A stretch of DNA of 64,000 bases. It comes from JAMLHH01 sp037189845 (GTDB lineage: Bacteria; Bacteroidota; Bacteroidia; Chitinophagales; JADIYW01). This document shows, in pieces, positions 53,100-62,283 of the stretch (position 1 is its first letter; each line of letters begins with the position of its first letter). A program made the translations under genes and the position numbers. The stretch spans positions 372,001 to 436,000 of the forward strand of contig JBBCIS010000003.1 of assembly GCA_037189845.1 (NCBI GenBank), written 5' to 3'. The notes under the pieces are model-generated. The model was not told the origin of the DNA. It made no database searches and worked only from the letters and a program-made list of their open reading frames with translations.

Positions 53100-53107
53100 T
53101 ATATTTG
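53100..53107 (+). promoter_or_regulatory. TATATTTG -7 element 4 bp before a start codon
   Basis: Exact TAnnTTTG match whose G is only 4 bp from the ATG at 53112. If used, transcription would begin at or within the first codon, i.e. a leaderless message. Confidence 0.45.
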
Positions 53108-53111
53108 ATAC

Positions 53112-53708
53112 ATGAGTGATTTTTTAGAAAATTTCAGACAGGAAAAGAAAACGATTGATATCGTCAAAGCGAATGTTTATGGTTTATTTCTGATTATTCC
53201 CTGGGCAATTGCTTTTGCTGTTCCTTATTTCTTTATATGGAGAGAACAATTCTCTATGGATTATATAAAAAATTCATTTTCGGCTTTGGGGGTCTGGGGT
53301 TCTATCGGGATCTCAACAATGATTTTATTAGTGATGATTGTTGGAATTGTTATTCATGAGCTGATTCACGGTGCATTTTTTGGTTATTACGCACGAGGGG
53401 GTTACAAGACTATCAAATTTGGAATCATATGGAAATATCTTACACCGTACTGCCACTGTAATGAACCGTTAAAAGTCAAACATTACTTATTGGGAGCTGC
53501 TGCACCTGGCATTATTCTGGGAATCTTACCTTCTATTGCAGCACTTTTCATGGGAAATATCCTGATGCTGGCATTCGGAGGATTTTTTACGATTGCAGCT
53601 ATTGGCGATCTGATGATTATACAACTGATCTGGAATGAGGACAGAAATGCTTATGTGCAGGATCATCCAAGTGAGGCGGGTTGTTATATTTACAGACCAG
53701 TAGAGTAA
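53112..53708 (+). CDS. DUF3267 membrane zincin-like protein
   Basis: 198 residues. Membrane helices at about 28-48, 65-88, 127-147 and 150-170. The zinc motif HELIH (about 83-87, in VIHELIHGAFFGYY) falls in the second helix region, and a conserved PYCHCNEPLKVKHY loop follows. DUF3267 proteins resemble site-2-protease-like metalloproteases but have no proven substrate. Cytoplasmic-membrane location. It lies alone between a terminator and a convergent hairpin. Confidence 0.85.
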   Translation: MSDFLENFRQEKKTIDIVKANVYGLFLIIPWAIAFAVPYFFIWREQFSMDYIKNSFSALGVWGSIGISTMILLVMIVGIVIHELIHGAFFGYYARGGYKTIKFGIIWKYLTPYCHCNEPLKVKHYLLGAAAPGIILGILPSIAALFMGNILMLAFGGFFTIAAIGDLMIIQLIWNEDRNAYVQDHPSEAGCYIYRPVE

Positions 53709-53710
53709 AT

Positions 53711-53747
53711 GGGTATCTTGTATTGAGTATTGAGACGGCTGACGCAA
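53711..53747 (+). repeat. GTATTGAGTATTGAGAC tract ending in GCTGACGCAA
   Basis: GGGTATCTTGTATTGAGTATTGAGACG followed by GCTGACGCAA (53738-53747), two bp past the DUF3267 stop. Nearly the same sequence as at 12121-12156. Confidence 0.65.
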
Positions 53748-53785
53748 CATAGTTGTTTACGGTAAATAGCTCGCTCTGCGTTAAA

Positions 53786-53803
53786 TCCTTTGTTTCCAAA
53801 GGA
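53786..53803. terminator. Small convergent hairpin TCCTTTG-TTTC-CAAAGGA
   Basis: Perfect 7-bp arms between the DUF3267 gene and the di-heme oxidoreductase gene, 17 bp from the latter's stop. Short, so only a weak terminator candidate for either strand. Confidence 0.45.
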
Positions 53804-53819
53804 ACAAAAACTACCTGTA

Positions 53820-55187
53820 TTAAATAGATTTCAGGAAATACAATAGTTGCTCTCTTTCTTTTTTAGTCAGTCTGGTATAATTCATCTTGATATTTTCGGC
53901 TTCGCCGCCATGCCATAAGATGGCTTCCTCTAAAGTTTTTGCTCTTCCATCATGCAAGAACCTTGCATTGGGATTGACAATTTGAGCCAACCCGATTCCC
54001 CACAACGGCGGTGTACGCCATTCCATCCCGGTCGCCTTGAAATCCGGTCTGTTATCTGCCAGGCCTTCTCCCATGTCATGCAGCAATAAATCTGTATAAG
54101 GAAAAATTTTCTGATCGCTCAAAGCTGCTATAGGATGAGCTCCTGTGGTATATGACGGTTTGTGGCAACTTGCACAGCCAATTTTAGTAAATAGATTTTT
54201 TCCGGATAAATAATCAGCTTGTGTTGTATTTCTGGCTGCAGGTACAGCTATTGTCTGAAAATAAAATGCCATCATGTTGACAATTGTATCATGAATATCC
54301 AAATCAGCTTGTAAGCCAATATTACAATTTCCCTGTCCGTTGCATTGTTCTTCTCTGAAAAAAGAATTTGTCAGTCCCATATCCTGAAAAGCAGCATCTG
54401 CAGCTTGTTGGTGTGCAGTAGGATTATTGGCTTTCCATCCAAAACGTCCCAGTACGCTCCGTCCTTTGATAATATCCCAAACCAGATTTGCCTTGCCACT
54501 GATGCCATTTCCATCCGCATCAGAAATATCTTCCTGTGATAATATATCGCTTTCACTGATGGCTTCAAGAAGTCCCAAACCAAAGATGGCCGGAGCCTGT
54601 CTGGCGGATGTCAGTACCGGTACGGAAAGCGGTAAATAGGTATTAGCAATGGTATAGGTAGGTTTTGTTAAAGCAACTATTGCTCCATCCAGAAACTTTA
54701 TAATTTCCTGCACTTCATTATATGCCAGCTGTCCCTCCGGTATACCGCTATAGAGTGCTTTTGTTTGAAGCTGAGTGCCAAAATCCGGTACTGCCAAGGG
54801 ACCTCCAAAACTATTCTCTCCATCTATGCTCAACCGAAGGAGTAATCCTGTGGAATTGTCTCCCAAAGCAGTCGGAACAGAACCGCGTCCGTTTCTGGTA
54901 TGACAGGAAACACAGCTATTTTGATTAAATAATGGCCCCAGACCACCAAATTTGGTAGCCGGAGCCGTTACAAATTGTTGGGAAAATAATTTATCTGCTA
55001 TCAGATGTTCTGCGACACCTTTTGCATCCAGATTCGCCAAAGGATAGCTGTAAGCATCTGCGCCGGTGGAGAAGATCGTGGTTTTTCCTCCCGAAAGACG
55101 TTCGTCGTCAGTTACAGGAGCGGGGCCGTCCTTTTTACATGAGTATAAACTCAATGCAATAAATCCAGCCAATAACCAACTTCTCAT
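53820..55187 (-). CDS. Di-heme oxidoreductase (DUF1111) lipoprotein
   Basis: 455 residues. Lipobox LSLYSCKKDG (Cys ~17). Two c-type heme motifs, CVSCH (about 95-99) and CASCH (about 341-345), with histidine/methionine-rich segments between. The C-terminus WGIGLAQIVNPNARFLHDGRAKTLEEAILWHGGEAE is the signature of the DUF1111/thiol oxidoreductase group related to MauG/cytochrome c peroxidases. It lies 25 bp after the imelysin gene and is the last of a three-gene minus-strand unit; such di-heme proteins are commonly paired with imelysins, where they may oxidise or reduce metal or a peptide ligand. Periplasmic or surface. Confidence 0.9.
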   Translation of the reverse strand: MRSWLLAGFIALSLYSCKKDGPAPVTDDERLSGGKTTIFSTGADAYSYPLANLDAKGVAEHLIADKLFSQQFVTAPATKFGGLGPLFNQNSCVSCHTRNGRGSVPTALGDNSTGLLLRLSIDGENSFGGPLAVPDFGTQLQTKALYSGIPEGQLAYNEVQEIIKFLDGAIVALTKPTYTIANTYLPLSVPVLTSARQAPAIFGLGLLEAISESDILSQEDISDADGNGISGKANLVWDIIKGRSVLGRFGWKANNPTAHQQAADAAFQDMGLTNSFFREEQCNGQGNCNIGLQADLDIHDTIVNMMAFYFQTIAVPAARNTTQADYLSGKNLFTKIGCASCHKPSYTTGAHPIAALSDQKIFPYTDLLLHDMGEGLADNRPDFKATGMEWRTPPLWGIGLAQIVNPNARFLHDGRAKTLEEAILWHGGEAENIKMNYTRLTKKEREQLLYFLKSI

Positions 55188-55212
55188 TCTCCTGTATTAT
55201 CTCCTATAAAAA

Positions 55213-56265
55213 TTATAGATTGGATACTAATGGAACTAATTCGCTTTCTAAGGTTTCCTGAAGATCACGTACAGCAGCCTGAGCTGCAGCAATGGAAGGT
55301 CTGGAAGATGTAATCGCTTGTGTAAAAGTTCCATCAATCGCTAAAATGGCGTTGATAGCTGCATCAATCTGAGCTCTGATTTTTGTATCCAAAGCTTCAT
55401 TTTTAGCTTTTACGATTGTTGTCAGAGAAATTCCATTTCCGGTTGTACCATAAGTTCCGGTATAGATATTTTTTACACTTCTGATATTATCTGAAAAGTC
55501 AGATTTTGAGTTGGCACTGAATCTTGATTCTTCCAGAGTCACATCTGATGCAGCGAACGGATCATTGATTTTACCATTACCCACTTCATCTGCTATAACT
55601 ACCAATGCATTTGCTACTTCTTCCAGAGCCGCTTTTTCGCTAACATATAAAATACTTCCAACCCCGGCTTTTGTCAGATTAGCAATAAAATTACCACTCG
55701 ATGGACTCCATAAATCATATAACTTTTTAGTATCTCCTGCCAAAGCTCCGGCACAAGCAGTCAGGTATTCAAATTGTCTTACAGAAAGCTGATCAACTGT
55801 TTTATCTCCATTCTCACCCCAAAGCAAAAATTCTATTGTGTGGAATCCTTTTAATGTTCCTTCCTGACTATTGAGATAAGTCACAGTCAATGCGTCAGAG
55901 CTCGCTAAAACAGCATTCAGATCGACCACATTCACCGGCCATGAATCTATAGACGGATCTATTCCTTCCTGATCAACCGGACCAAATAAAAATCCCTCTG
56001 CCTGTTCCCAGAATACACGCATGTCTACCCATGCTTTACGGGCAGCAGTAAGATTTGCTGCAGATGGGTCGCTTTGTAATTTTTGTATTGCTGTTTGCAA
56101 AACAACTCCTGCATCCGCAAGATTTTTGTAAGTAGGAATAATAACATTGCTGCCGATGTTATTCAGCTCGTCTTTGTAATCTGCTGATTCAATGACTTCT
56201 TCTTTATCGCAGGCAGTCAAAAATAAGCCTGCTGACAAAAACATTAGATAAAATGATTTTTTCAT
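55213..56265 (-). CDS. Imelysin-family lipoprotein
   Basis: 350 residues. Lipobox LFLTACDKEE (Cys ~19). The family-defining GxHxxE motif is GFHTIEFLLWGENG (about 138-151); the two helical halves (about 35-200 and 210-350) reflect the duplicated EfeO/IrpA fold. Imelysins bind iron or haem-related ligands at the envelope. It lies between a porin gene (27 bp upstream) and the di-heme gene (25 bp downstream), so the three are almost certainly cotranscribed. The second imelysin and the DUF1513 protein found in proteobacterial versions of this operon are absent. Confidence 0.92.
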   Translation of the reverse strand: MKKSFYLMFLSAGLFLTACDKEEVIESADYKDELNNIGSNVIIPTYKNLADAGVVLQTAIQKLQSDPSAANLTAARKAWVDMRVFWEQAEGFLFGPVDQEGIDPSIDSWPVNVVDLNAVLASSDALTVTYLNSQEGTLKGFHTIEFLLWGENGDKTVDQLSVRQFEYLTACAGALAGDTKKLYDLWSPSSGNFIANLTKAGVGSILYVSEKAALEEVANALVVIADEVGNGKINDPFAASDVTLEESRFSANSKSDFSDNIRSVKNIYTGTYGTTGNGISLTTIVKAKNEALDTKIRAQIDAAINAILAIDGTFTQAITSSRPSIAAAQAAVRDLQETLESELVPLVSNL

Positions 56266-56292
56266 TTTGATAGTGATTAAAAATGATGAATA

Positions 56293-57549
56293 TTAAAAAC
56301 TAAAACCTACACCCATGGCGAAAGTCTTTTCCTTTTGTTCTGTACCAAGTATCCTCCATGCATAGCTTGCCTTGAGGACGATCTGTTTGATAGGCAAATA
56401 ATTTAATCCGACTGTATATACCTGGCGTTCGTATCTCGGATTATTAAAAATATTTCCCTGTGTTTTCAACATAGAGTCGTACCATTCCAACCTTGTAAAC
56501 GGGTATAGCTCCTGTTTGATGTCTTTTTTTACAAATGACAACACGTCATATCCTGCTTCCACATACGCTCCGGCTGCCATCTTGCCGACAGGCGTACGTT
56601 TTACATCCAGATTATTGGAAAGATTTCTATTGGCATTACTAAGCGCTTCACTGTTCTGAATATGTCCGAACATAGCTAAAGCCGATACTCTCCACGGATG
56701 TTTGGAATAAGTAAAGTGCACATCTCCATAAATCAGCCAGGATTTCTGCTTAAAATCATTTTTAGGTCTGTTGGGAGAAGGATTATTGGCATACACATTG
56801 AATCCTACCTCACTACCTTTCCCAAACACATAATCCAACCGACCGGCATAAGCAAAACTGTTGGCGTTGATGGTTTCAAAACGAGTCTGATATCCCCGCT
56901 TTATCCAGTTCAGTGAGCTGAAACCTGTATTATCCAATCCACTCATCACATATACTTTGTATGACAGCTTAGGATATTCTTCTTGTTTTCTCAATTCAAA
57001 ATCTCCACTCAGCTCCACACCGGTTTCATACCAGCCCAGCGGCAGGATTGTATTTTCGAGCTCCGATCTGTAAGGGGTAAAATATTGTACAGGTCTGTCC
57101 TGTTTGGAAGCGTTGCCCAAATACACTCTCATTTTTCCCAGCCGGATATTGATGGCCTTATTGACTTTGAATAAGATATTGATCTGTTCCAGCGTAACAG
57201 CTCCGCCATGCTCGATTTCTTCTTCAAATTCTCCAAACTCTTCCAACGGGTCAAAAGACATTGCTGCTCCGGTGCCACCATGCTCAAACTCAATTTCTGC
57301 TTTAAATTCTATCTTGTCATTAAAGTTGTATTTCAGATACATATTCAAACGCTCAGGGTCTATAGCGTTTCTTTTGTCCGGCAATGTTTCCCATTTGTAA
57401 TTGTAATAATTGACGACACCATAGCCGCTTAAAGTAAATTTTTCTAACCAGGCTGGCTTATTTCTTTTTGAGGATGTACTATCTTCTTCTGCTGATAATT
57501 GGGCGGTCATTAACCCAAAAACTATCAGCAACCATATTTTTTTCGACAT
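56293..57549 (-). CDS. Outer-membrane porin-like protein, first gene of the imelysin operon
   Basis: 418 residues. Signal peptide (MSKKIWLLIVFGLMTAQLSAEE), then many amphipathic strands with alternating aromatic residues (FTLSGYGVVNYYNYKWETLPDK, IEFKAEIEFEHGGTGAAMSFD, KVYVMSGLDNTGFSSLNWIKRGY) and a C-terminus ending FAMGVGFSF, the terminal phenylalanine expected for BAM insertion. It resembles phosphate-selective OprP/O-type porins by length and pattern; this is not certain. Its place at the head of a metal-binding operon suggests it admits the substrate that the imelysin binds. The acidic strand around EEFGEFEEEIEHGG is notable. Confidence 0.82.
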   Translation of the reverse strand: MSKKIWLLIVFGLMTAQLSAEEDSTSSKRNKPAWLEKFTLSGYGVVNYYNYKWETLPDKRNAIDPERLNMYLKYNFNDKIEFKAEIEFEHGGTGAAMSFDPLEEFGEFEEEIEHGGAVTLEQINILFKVNKAINIRLGKMRVYLGNASKQDRPVQYFTPYRSELENTILPLGWYETGVELSGDFELRKQEEYPKLSYKVYVMSGLDNTGFSSLNWIKRGYQTRFETINANSFAYAGRLDYVFGKGSEVGFNVYANNPSPNRPKNDFKQKSWLIYGDVHFTYSKHPWRVSALAMFGHIQNSEALSNANRNLSNNLDVKRTPVGKMAAGAYVEAGYDVLSFVKKDIKQELYPFTRLEWYDSMLKTQGNIFNNPRYERQVYTVGLNYLPIKQIVLKASYAWRILGTEQKEKTFAMGVGFSF

Positions 57550-57961
57550 AGGAAAATATGCGGTTCTTATTTTTATTCAATATAAATAACGAAGCGAATT
57601 TAACGACATTATTGAAAGTAAATCTGTGACTTTTGACATAGTAATTCCGAATCAGATATTTTAACAGAAAATTACAAATTTACACCACAACACACTATTT
57701 TTCAGATATTTACATCATACTAAAATTTAGGTATTCAAATGTATTCAATTAGGTATTTTACACTAATAAAAAGATGCAATCTGAGCAAAAACAAACTGTA
57801 AAAACTGAGGAACAGGATAGACAATTCAACAAAGTCAAATTATAAAATAAATTCATTTCATTGAATATTCAAAGAGTTATAAAATACAATCAATCCGGGC
57901 AACTCTCCTGGAAATCATTTTGTACACTCATAAAATAATGAGAATTACTAACTTCACTTTT
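57550..57961. other. AT-rich region between porin and nadE genes
   Basis: About 410 bp, strongly AT-rich (e.g. 57650-57790), with no gene-like frame, no tRNA and no long inverted repeat. It must contain the divergent promoters of the porin operon and nadE; no exact TAnnTTTG was found. Confidence 0.4.
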
Positions 57962-59602
57962 ATGAAAATAGCGATAGCGCAGCAGAATTATATTGCAGGA
58001 GATTTTGAAGGGAATTATCAGAAAATTGTTCAGGCTGTAGATACGGCTTTCGCACAGGGTGCTGATATCTTATTACTGGCTGAACTGACTGTATGCGGCT
58101 ATCCGGCCAGAGATTTTCTGGATTACAGAGATTTTACCCATCGGTCATTACAGGTCGTTCAAAGGGTAGCAGACTACGCCAAAAATAAACTGGCGGTAGT
58201 GATTGGAACTCCTACTTTCAATCCGGTATTGGACGGAAAGGATTTGTATAATTCTGCGTGCTTTCTGGTGGATGGCAACATTGAATTTACTGCCAATAAA
58301 GCTCTGCTTCCTACTTATGATATCTTTGACGAGTACAGATATTTTGAGCCTGCAAAAGAATTCAATGTTCTCGAATACAAAGGATATAAAATAGCGCTGA
58401 CTGTCTGTGAAGATATCTGGAATATCAAGAATGAAAATCCTTTGTACCCAATGAGCCCGATGGATGAGCTGGTCAGACAATCACCTGACCTGATGCTGAA
58501 TCTTTCTGCTTCTCCGTTTGCCAGAGGTCATGCCCGTAACAGAAAAGAGATTGTAAAAGCAAATGCCATCCAGTACAATGTTCCTGTTTTTTATTGCAAT
58601 CAATATGGTGCACAGACAGATATCATCTTTGACGGAGGTTCTATCGTGTGCAGTCCGTATGGAAAAATTTATGAGGAGCTGTCGTATTTTGAAGAATCGG
58701 TCATGACATTTGATCTCGAATCTGTCAAAAATTATCAGGGTGCAGATCAGGAACAACAAGAGGAAGATATCACACTAGTACATGACGCTTTGGTTTTGGG
58801 TATCCGGGATTATTTTGCCAAATCAGGTTTCAAAAAAGCTATCGCCGGACTTTCAGGGGGTGTAGATTCTGCTTTAGTAGTAGCGCTGGCTGCAAAAGCT
58901 TTAGGCCCTGAAAATATCTTTTCTGTATTGATGCCGTCTCAGTATTCCAGTGATCACTCCATTAATGATTCACTAAAATTGGTAGAAAATCTGGGGTCTC
59001 CTCATGCTATCATGCCTATCAAAGATGTTTTTGATGCTTTTGAACAAACACTTGTGCCGCATTTTGAAGGACTTCCACCAAATGTCACAGAAGAAAATCT
59101 TCAGTCCAGAATCAGAGCTGTTTATCTGATGGCTTTTTCCAACAAATTCGGCTATATCCTGCTCAATACTTCCAACAAAAGTGAAGCGGCTGTAGGTTAC
59201 GGAACTTTGTACGGTGATATGTGCGGTGCCATAGGTGTGATAGGCGATTTGTATAAAACCCAGGTGTACGAATTGTGCCGCTATATCAACAGAGACGGGG
59301 AAATTATTCCTGAAAATATTCTGACAAAAGCTCCCTCAGCAGAATTGAGACCGGATCAGAAGGACAGTGACTCTTTGCCGGATTATGATATTCTGGATAA
59401 AATTTTATACCAATACATAGAAAGATGTCAAAGTCCTCAGGAAATCGCCGCTCAGGGATTTGACACGGCTTTGGTACAAAGAGTTTTAAAACTTGTCAAT
59501 AATGCAGAGTTTAAAAGATTTCAGACTCCGCCTTATCTGAGAGTTTCTCCAAGAGCTTTTGGTGTAGGAAGAAGATTACCTATCGTTGCGAGATACCTTT
59601 GA
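57962..59602 (+). CDS. nadE: Glutamine-dependent NAD+ synthetase
   Basis: 546 residues from the start at 57962 (MKIAIAQQNYIAGDFEGNY), chosen over starts 14 and 8 residues upstream because family homology begins here. The N-terminal nitrilase-type glutaminase (about 1-260) has the triad Glu in LLLAELTVCGY, Lys in NKALLPTYDIFDEYRYF and Cys in VCEDIWNIKNE. The C-terminal synthetase (about 270-546) has the ATP pyrophosphatase motif SGGVDSALVVAL and NTSNKSEAAVGYGTLYGDM. It makes NAD+ from deamido-NAD, ATP and glutamine in the cytoplasm. Single gene. Confidence 0.97.
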   Translation: MKIAIAQQNYIAGDFEGNYQKIVQAVDTAFAQGADILLLAELTVCGYPARDFLDYRDFTHRSLQVVQRVADYAKNKLAVVIGTPTFNPVLDGKDLYNSACFLVDGNIEFTANKALLPTYDIFDEYRYFEPAKEFNVLEYKGYKIALTVCEDIWNIKNENPLYPMSPMDELVRQSPDLMLNLSASPFARGHARNRKEIVKANAIQYNVPVFYCNQYGAQTDIIFDGGSIVCSPYGKIYEELSYFEESVMTFDLESVKNYQGADQEQQEEDITLVHDALVLGIRDYFAKSGFKKAIAGLSGGVDSALVVALAAKALGPENIFSVLMPSQYSSDHSINDSLKLVENLGSPHAIMPIKDVFDAFEQTLVPHFEGLPPNVTEENLQSRIRAVYLMAFSNKFGYILLNTSNKSEAAVGYGTLYGDMCGAIGVIGDLYKTQVYELCRYINRDGEIIPENILTKAPSAELRPDQKDSDSLPDYDILDKILYQYIERCQSPQEIAAQGFDTALVQRVLKLVNNAEFKRFQTPPYLRVSPRAFGVGRRLPIVARYL

Positions 59603-59743
59603 GTAAAGACTGCAGACCTAAGACTACTAACTCCAATGTAAAACACAACTAACGAAGTATAAGTGCGAATTTGCAGACGCCTACCGATAGTAAATTCACC
59701 GTCAAAAACGTTAGTCTGTGGTCAGAAGCTCAACTACCCCCTT

Positions 59744-62092
59744 TCAATTCTTAACTAAATGTAGCCGGGAAATCAATTCCTGCAATTTGGTCTGATGGAG
59801 AGAGCCATCCGGATGCTGTGTCCATAATGCTTCCTGGATCTGAGCCTCGTCTTTCAGCTCATTTTCTCCCAGAATATGTAACACACCTATCAGCTTGTGA
59901 AAGATTAAAGATATATTTTCCGGATTGCCACTTCCGGCCTGATTTTCCAACTGAGTGATATAAGTTTTGAGTTCTGTTCTGGCCTGATCGATAATGGGCT
60001 TGTGCTCAGGATTATTTTCGTCAAAAATCAACTCTTCCGTTTCTGTTCCGAAATCCTCATCAAATGCGAAATACTTGTGGATGACTTTCAGTAATTGTAT
60101 CTCTGTAAATGGCTTTTCCAGAATATCACTGAATCCAAACTCATCCAGAACATCTTTCGTGTAATGAGCTGCTGTCACCGCTATTACAGGCAGAGATCTC
60201 ACATCTTCTTTTTCGTGATTTCTGATCGCCCGGCAGATTTGCTTTCCTGAAATTTCCTGAAGATTCATATCCAGCAATACTAAATCGAAATGATTTTCTG
60301 CTAAAGCTGGTATTACCTGATGGCCATCTTCCAGCTGGGTGAGCTGTACATTGTATTTTTTTAGAATATACTCTATCAATTGTAAGTTGACTTTCACATC
60401 GTCCACTACTAAAATTCTCGCCTGCTCAATATTCTTTCCTAAGTCAGCCTTCTGCTCATCAGAAATTACTTCCTCAATATCACCTTCTCCGCTTTTATAC
60501 GGGATGAAGAATCCGAAAACAGTTCCTTTCCCTACTTCACTTTTTACTTCTAGCTCCCCACCCTGCAATTCTATCAGTTCTTTGGTAATGCTCAATCCCA
60601 GCCCTGTCCCCTGCGAATTGACCTGGTCACGTGTGGAAGCCTGTTCGAATGCGTTAAAGATTTTTTTCAAATCCTCTTCAGTCATCCCCACACCTGTATC
60701 AGCAACTTTCACATGCAGATTACCTTGCCGGTCCGACAGTGGCTCATACTTTAAAGTGACATTGACAGATCCTTCTGACGTGTATTTTATGGCATTATCC
60801 ACTATATTCAGGAGTACCTGTCTTAGTCTCAATGCATCACCTTCTAATTTTTCCGGTAATGTTCCTGTAATCTCAAAAGTGGATTTCAAACCTTTTTCTG
60901 ATGCATTTTTTTCAACGATCAGCTCTAGCTCTCTTGCCATCTGACCCGGATCAAAAGTAATATTCTTCAGAGAAAATTTGCCTGCATTCAATTTGCTGAA
61001 ATCCAGAATATCGTTCAGAATGTGCTTTAAATGCCGTGCAGATTTGTAAATAATCTGAGAGATTTCTGCTCTTTTATGATCGTCCCTTTCATTTTCCAGC
61101 TGCTCGGAAAATCCTATCACAGCATTCAATGGTGTTCTCAATTCATGACTGACATTGTAGAGGAATGTTTCTTTGGCTTTTGCAAAAGCTTCCACTTCAT
61201 GATTGGCTTTTTGTAGTGCAGCAGTATAGCTTTTACTTTTCTTAATAAAGTTGATGATCACGACAATGGTCACCAACATCAGCAAAGTTCCCAACAAACA
61301 AAAAATAGTAATGAACTTATAGGTTTTTGCAGTCAGCTCAGATGACTCCAGCGTATTTTTTACAATCTGCTGCTTTTCTATTTCCTGCAATTGGAATATC
61401 AGTGAGCGTATCCGGCCCATAATTTCCTCATCTTGCTTCAAAAGAGCAAATTCCTGATATTTAATGTCTTTCAATTGTGTCAGCTGATCGCTTTTTACTC
61501 CTGTAAGCTCATTCCCTATTTCGGTTTTCATTCTCGCAAGAACATTTTCCGGCTTAGCAGCTTCTTTTTCTTTTTTGATTCTGTTGCGTTCTTCTTTACC
61601 TACAAACAATTTTTTACTTTTTGTAATTTTCTTGTTCGCTTCATCAGCAATGCTGAGCTTGGAATCAATACGCTTGAGTTCTTCAGTGACCAATTCATTG
61701 TTCCTGAGCAGCAAAATTGCTTCCAGCACATCATTTTTATGCTGTACCAAACCCTTTAATGAATCTGCCAGTATCCTGCTTTTAGGGTCACCGGAAGCGT
61801 TATGGGAAATGGAGTCCATCAGACCATATACACCATCCAGAATTTTTGCATAAGGTTCCAGATATTGTTTATCTCTCGTGAGATTATAAGATTTTACACT
61901 ACTTTCAGCATGAGACAGCTCCGAAGTAAGAGACTCCAGCAATAATAACTTAAGGTCGGGATTACTCGCCTTATTGATATTATCTACAACCCGGTTCAGA
62001 TTGACAAATGCTAAAATTCCTGTACCTGCAATGAAAATAAAAGCCATCGAAAGTACAATTATGCTAATCTTTTCCAGATTAATTTTCCTCAT
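59744..62092 (-). CDS. Hybrid sensor histidine kinase
   Basis: 782 residues. Membrane helix at about 10-30, a periplasmic helical sensor region (about 35-255, resembling CHASE3-type four-helix input), second helix at about 257-280 (IFCLLGTLLMLVTIVVIINF), HisKA with SHELRTPLNAVIG (His ~318), HATPase with DNAIKYTS, DTGVGMTEED and GTGLGLSITKE, then a receiver domain (about 555-675: ILVVDDVK, phosphoacceptor Asp in LVLLDMNLQ, Lys in EKPFTE). The last ~90 residues are helical with IFHKLIGVLHILGENE, a possible degenerate HPt segment. Divergent from the response regulator at 62284 across ~190 bp. Confidence 0.9.
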   Translation of the reverse strand: MRKINLEKISIIVLSMAFIFIAGTGILAFVNLNRVVDNINKASNPDLKLLLLESLTSELSHAESSVKSYNLTRDKQYLEPYAKILDGVYGLMDSISHNASGDPKSRILADSLKGLVQHKNDVLEAILLLRNNELVTEELKRIDSKLSIADEANKKITKSKKLFVGKEERNRIKKEKEAAKPENVLARMKTEIGNELTGVKSDQLTQLKDIKYQEFALLKQDEEIMGRIRSLIFQLQEIEKQQIVKNTLESSELTAKTYKFITIFCLLGTLLMLVTIVVIINFIKKSKSYTAALQKANHEVEAFAKAKETFLYNVSHELRTPLNAVIGFSEQLENERDDHKRAEISQIIYKSARHLKHILNDILDFSKLNAGKFSLKNITFDPGQMARELELIVEKNASEKGLKSTFEITGTLPEKLEGDALRLRQVLLNIVDNAIKYTSEGSVNVTLKYEPLSDRQGNLHVKVADTGVGMTEEDLKKIFNAFEQASTRDQVNSQGTGLGLSITKELIELQGGELEVKSEVGKGTVFGFFIPYKSGEGDIEEVISDEQKADLGKNIEQARILVVDDVKVNLQLIEYILKKYNVQLTQLEDGHQVIPALAENHFDLVLLDMNLQEISGKQICRAIRNHEKEDVRSLPVIAVTAAHYTKDVLDEFGFSDILEKPFTEIQLLKVIHKYFAFDEDFGTETEELIFDENNPEHKPIIDQARTELKTYITQLENQAGSGNPENISLIFHKLIGVLHILGENELKDEAQIQEALWTQHPDGSLHQTKLQELISRLHLVKN

Positions 62093-62283
62093 ATAAATAA
62101 TGAATTGTAAAGGATAAAATTAAAAATATCCACTTGATTTTTAATAAATAACAAAAAAACCTGTTGAAAATTATAACAATTATAAAGCGTTTGTAAAGTT
62201 ATATTATATAAAATGTTATTTTATATTTACATGTTAGTTGTATACAGGAATGACTTGTAACTTAATGCCACAATGTCCGCAAT

